Shown here: positions 30,791-33,042 of the stretch, piece by piece
Layout of the letters: the number at the start of each line of letters is the position of its first letter
Position numbering within the stretch: position 1 is the stretch's first letter
Source of the DNA: a virus
Direction: 5' to 3' (one strand)
DNA length: 33,042 nucleotides
IMG/VR virus record: IMGVR_UViG_3300021559_000320
Coordinates: 1-33,042 of that record
Translations under genes and position numbers: made by a program
Notes under the pieces: model-generated
What the model was told of the DNA's origin: nothing
Database searches by the model: none
Seen by the model: only the letters and a program-made list of their open reading frames with translations

Positions 30791-31833
30791 TGCCCGAATC
30801 GACAAGCACTGCCATGACCCCGGCCGGCGCGACGCCACAAGCGCACGCTTTCAGTTTCGGCGACCCATCGCCGGTGCTCGACGGCCGCGAGATGCTCGAC
30901 TACATCCAAGCCTGGCGCAACGGCAAGTGGTACGAGCCGCCGGTGTCGCTGGATGGGCTGGCCAAGTCGTTCCGCTCGACACCGCACCACAGCTCGGCGA
31001 TCTACGTGAAGTGCAACATCCTCACGTCGACGTTCCGGCCGCACAAGCTGTTGAGCCGCGAGACGTTCGGTGCGTGGGCGCTCGATTTTCTGGTGTTCGG
31101 CAATGGCTACCTCGAAGCGCCGAAGAACCGGCTGGGCCAGCCGATGCCGTTGAAGCATGCGATGGCGAAATACATGCGCCGTGGCTGCGATGATCTCGAC
31201 ACGTTCTATTTCGTGCAGGGGTGGAAGACCGACCACGAATTCGCGAAGGGCTCGGTGTTCCAGTTGCGGCAGCCGGATGTGCACCAGGAGATCTACGGAC
31301 TGCCGGAGTACCTGTCGGCACTGCAGAGCGCGTGGCTCAACGAGGCTGGCACGCTGTTTCGTCGCAAGTATTACCTCAACGGTTCGCACGCCGGCTACAT
31401 CCTGCACCTCACCGATGCGCTGACCGACGAGACGCAGGTCGAGGATCTGAAGAAAGCACTGAAGGACAGCAAGGGTCCGGGCAATTTCCGCAACCTGTTT
31501 CTCTACGCGCCGGGCGGCAAGAAAGACGGCATTCAGATGATTCCGATCAGCGAGGTCGCGGCCAAGGATGAGTTCTTCAACATCAAGAACGTCACGCGCG
31601 ACGACATCCTCGCCGCGCACCGCGTGCCGCCGCAGCTGCTCGGCCTGGTGCCGACGGGCACGACCGGGTTCGGGTCGGTGATCCCGGCGGCGCAGGTGTT
31701 CGCGATCAACGAGCTGCTGCCGCTGCAGACGCGCTTCCAGCAGCTCAACGAGTGGCTCGGCCAGGAGGTGGTGACGTTCGACGACTACAAGGCCGCCGGC
31801 CTGGCTGCCAACGGCACGGCCGCCACCGGCTGA
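30790..31833 (+). CDS. Q: Portal protein gpQ
   Basis: A 347-residue protein; P2 gpQ has 344. Seen: F-S-F-G-D-P-S-P-V-L near residue 20, Y-E-P-P-V-S near 50, F-L-V-F-G-N-G-Y near 100, and the C-terminal H-R-V-P-P-Q-L-L-G near 278. Twelve copies form the ring through which DNA enters. The ATG overlaps the gpP stop as TGATG. Confidence 0.95.
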   Translation: MPESTSTAMTPAGATPQAHAFSFGDPSPVLDGREMLDYIQAWRNGKWYEPPVSLDGLAKSFRSTPHHSSAIYVKCNILTSTFRPHKLLSRETFGAWALDFLVFGNGYLEAPKNRLGQPMPLKHAMAKYMRRGCDDLDTFYFVQGWKTDHEFAKGSVFQLRQPDVHQEIYGLPEYLSALQSAWLNEAGTLFRRKYYLNGSHAGYILHLTDALTDETQVEDLKKALKDSKGPGNFRNLFLYAPGGKKDGIQMIPISEVAAKDEFFNIKNVTRDDILAAHRVPPQLLGLVPTGTTGFGSVIPAAQVFAINELLPLQTRFQQLNEWLGQEVVTFDDYKAAGLAANGTAATG

Positions 31834-32184
31834 CTCCGACGCACCTTGAATAGCTGTCGCCAGTGGGTTGCAGTTGCCCCAGAAGAGAACGATGCGTCCC
31901 ACCTGGCTTTGAGGCACGTAGTGCGCCCCCATGGTCAGTTGCTTCAACTAGGGGGGCGACTCCTCGCTCGAGCGACGATCGACCAACGAGCGTGACCGGT
32001 TGATCGTGATAGCCCTCGCGGCCTATAGTCGGGTCACGGGCTACTGACGCCTGGCCACTCGCGCCGCAAGGTACGGCAAAGTCAGCGATGTACACCGATC
32101 CAGCAATGTTCGCCATGAATCTTCCCGGCCATGTAGCTGCGACAACGCGAGTCCTCGACAGGCTACACAACCTGGAGTGTATTC
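31834..32184. other. Gene-free region behind the portal gene
   Basis: A 351-base stretch with no convincing gene. It contains an imperfect inverted repeat around GATCGACC and GGTTGATC (about 31979-32004) and the palindrome CGCTCGAGCG. In P2, cos lies beyond Q, so the packaging site would be expected here, but I see no clear match to the P2 cos sequence. A promoter candidate for the next gene is listed separately. Confidence 0.4.
32000..32029 (+). promoter_or_regulatory. Sigma-70-like promoter candidate
   Basis: TTGATC (32000-32005) and TATAGT (32024-32029) are separated by 18 bases, matching 4 and 5 of the 6 consensus positions. It would drive the plus-strand gene at 32185 with a leader of about 150 bases, independently of the late promoters. 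Confidence 0.45.
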
Positions 32185-33042
32185 ATGAGCATCGCGTACA
32201 AAGCGCGCGCGCGCCATCTCGCGGCCTATCTTGCCGACAAATACCAAATCAAGCTCTCGCACACACAGTGCCTGGAAGCGATAGCCGCCGAAGAGGGGGT
32301 GCGTAGCTGGCAGGTGTTGGCAGCCCGAAACGATGGCGCGGCAGATCTATTTGGGGGATCTCTCGATCCTGAGAGCCTTGTGGAGTCCGCCCATCGGATC
32401 CTCGCGGCAGCAGTGGCTATCCATGCCTCGCATGTCCATCTCATCTACGAACCCGGCCAGCGGAACTATCGCGCGCGCTTTCGCGCGCGGGGCATGATCC
32501 ACACGGATCGCAGCAACCTTAATCCTGAATGGGTACGCAGCCTCATCGAAACCATCGCCCGCATGAGTCATCCGATGGCGGACGAGCCGTCGATTTTGGA
32601 TCTCGACCAGTCGGTATGCGAGACGCTTGGGGTCTACAAAGGCGAGGTGGTTAATTCGCCGGTCATTGACGGCGGTCAATTCATGACGGTGGCGCTGCTA
32701 TATACGGAGGCTGACCGCTACAAGGTCGAGATGGCGGCAGCGATGCGGGAGGGTGAGCTTAAAGGGCGTCGCGACATGATGGAATTGAATGGCGGGCTCT
32801 GGCGCCACTTAGGTGAACTGCAGGTGTGGGGCGGCTCGAAGTTGCTCCCCTACATCTCCGAGCTGACCCAGATCGCCCTGACCGAAGACGACGAGCATAA
32901 GGCCTGCACATTGGCCTTTGAGGTCGTGAAGTTCGGCCCGAACCCGGTGGCCGAAGTGGCATCGGTGTGGCGCACGTCCGAGAGCGAATCCATCCAGGCC
33001 TTGGGCAATGCGCTGCTGGAAAAGCTCAGCGTGAAGCCGTAA
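32185..33042 (+). CDS. Two-domain protein: glyoxalase-related N-terminus and secretion-ATPase-like region
   Basis: A 285-residue protein. The first 45 residues, with A-R-H-L-A-A-Y-L and L-S-H-T-Q-C-L-E-A-I-A-A and S-W-Q-V-L-A-A, resemble the short glyoxalase-related domain often found on plasmids and phages. Residues about 65-130 (A-H-R-I-L-A-A-A-V-A-I-H-A-S-H-V-H-L, then Y-R-A-R-F-R-A-R-G-M-I) resemble the N-terminal domain of type II/IV secretion ATPases, but no Walker motifs follow. The rest is unassigned. GGAG precedes the ATG at 8 bases. Whether it belongs to the phage or to flanking DNA is open. Confidence 0.6.
   Translation: MSIAYKARARHLAAYLADKYQIKLSHTQCLEAIAAEEGVRSWQVLAARNDGAADLFGGSLDPESLVESAHRILAAAVAIHASHVHLIYEPGQRNYRARFRARGMIHTDRSNLNPEWVRSLIETIARMSHPMADEPSILDLDQSVCETLGVYKGEVVNSPVIDGGQFMTVALLYTEADRYKVEMAAAMREGELKGRRDMMELNGGLWRHLGELQVWGGSKLLPYISELTQIALTEDDEHKACTLAFEVVKFGPNPVAEVASVWRTSESESIQALGNALLEKLSVKP

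Overview
The window holds most of a P2-like (Peduovirus-type) temperate phage in a GC-rich background, almost certainly a prophage of a gammaproteobacterium of the Xanthomonadales/Lysobacterales. Three things point to that host group: the base composition, the xanthomonad-style integron attC sites, and a phage CI-family repressor paired with a large toprim/helicase primase instead of P2 gpA. No integrase is visible, so at least one phage end lies outside the window.

Layout from left to right. A low-GC ComJ/Nin-like gene (3-401) sits at the edge. An early operon on the minus strand (4767 down to 427) encodes a small basic protein, an Ogr/Delta zinc-finger late activator, two small proteins, an AlpA-type regulator, a Cys-rich protein and a primase-helicase, mostly joined by ATGA overlaps. 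It faces a CI-like repressor (4871-5269, plus) across an operator-like region. Tail genes on the minus strand fill 5627-17879. They form two blocks: V-W-FI-FII-E/E'-T-U-D, and upstream of it J-I-H plus two unidentified tail-region genes. On the plus strand, com and a DNA methyltransferase (18171-19119) open a cargo island (19120-22512). The island carries a solitary ParA-like ATPase and then three integron gene cassettes with intact attC sites. Minus-strand genes follow for tail completion (S, R), lysis (spanins, endolysin, two holin-like proteins), tail X, and head (L, M, N, O). Terminase P and portal Q run rightward, and an unusual two-domain gene ends the window.

Regulation. A 20-bp palindrome, TGTACCAGTGGGCTGGTACA, occurs exactly three times: upstream of V, between J and com, and between O and P. 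At a nearly constant distance from it, in the five directions that lead into genes, lies a related block around CACCATGCC or ACGATGCC. This is the placement expected for P2-type late promoters activated by Ogr. It predicts that the Ogr homologue encoded here switches on all head, tail, lysis and methyltransferase genes.

The accessory island is composite. Between the complete methyltransferase and the complete gpS gene lie degenerate copies of the 3' ends of both, fused to each other. This suggests that two phages carrying different cargo at the same locus recombined, so that a ParA cargo and an integron-cassette cargo are now stacked in series.
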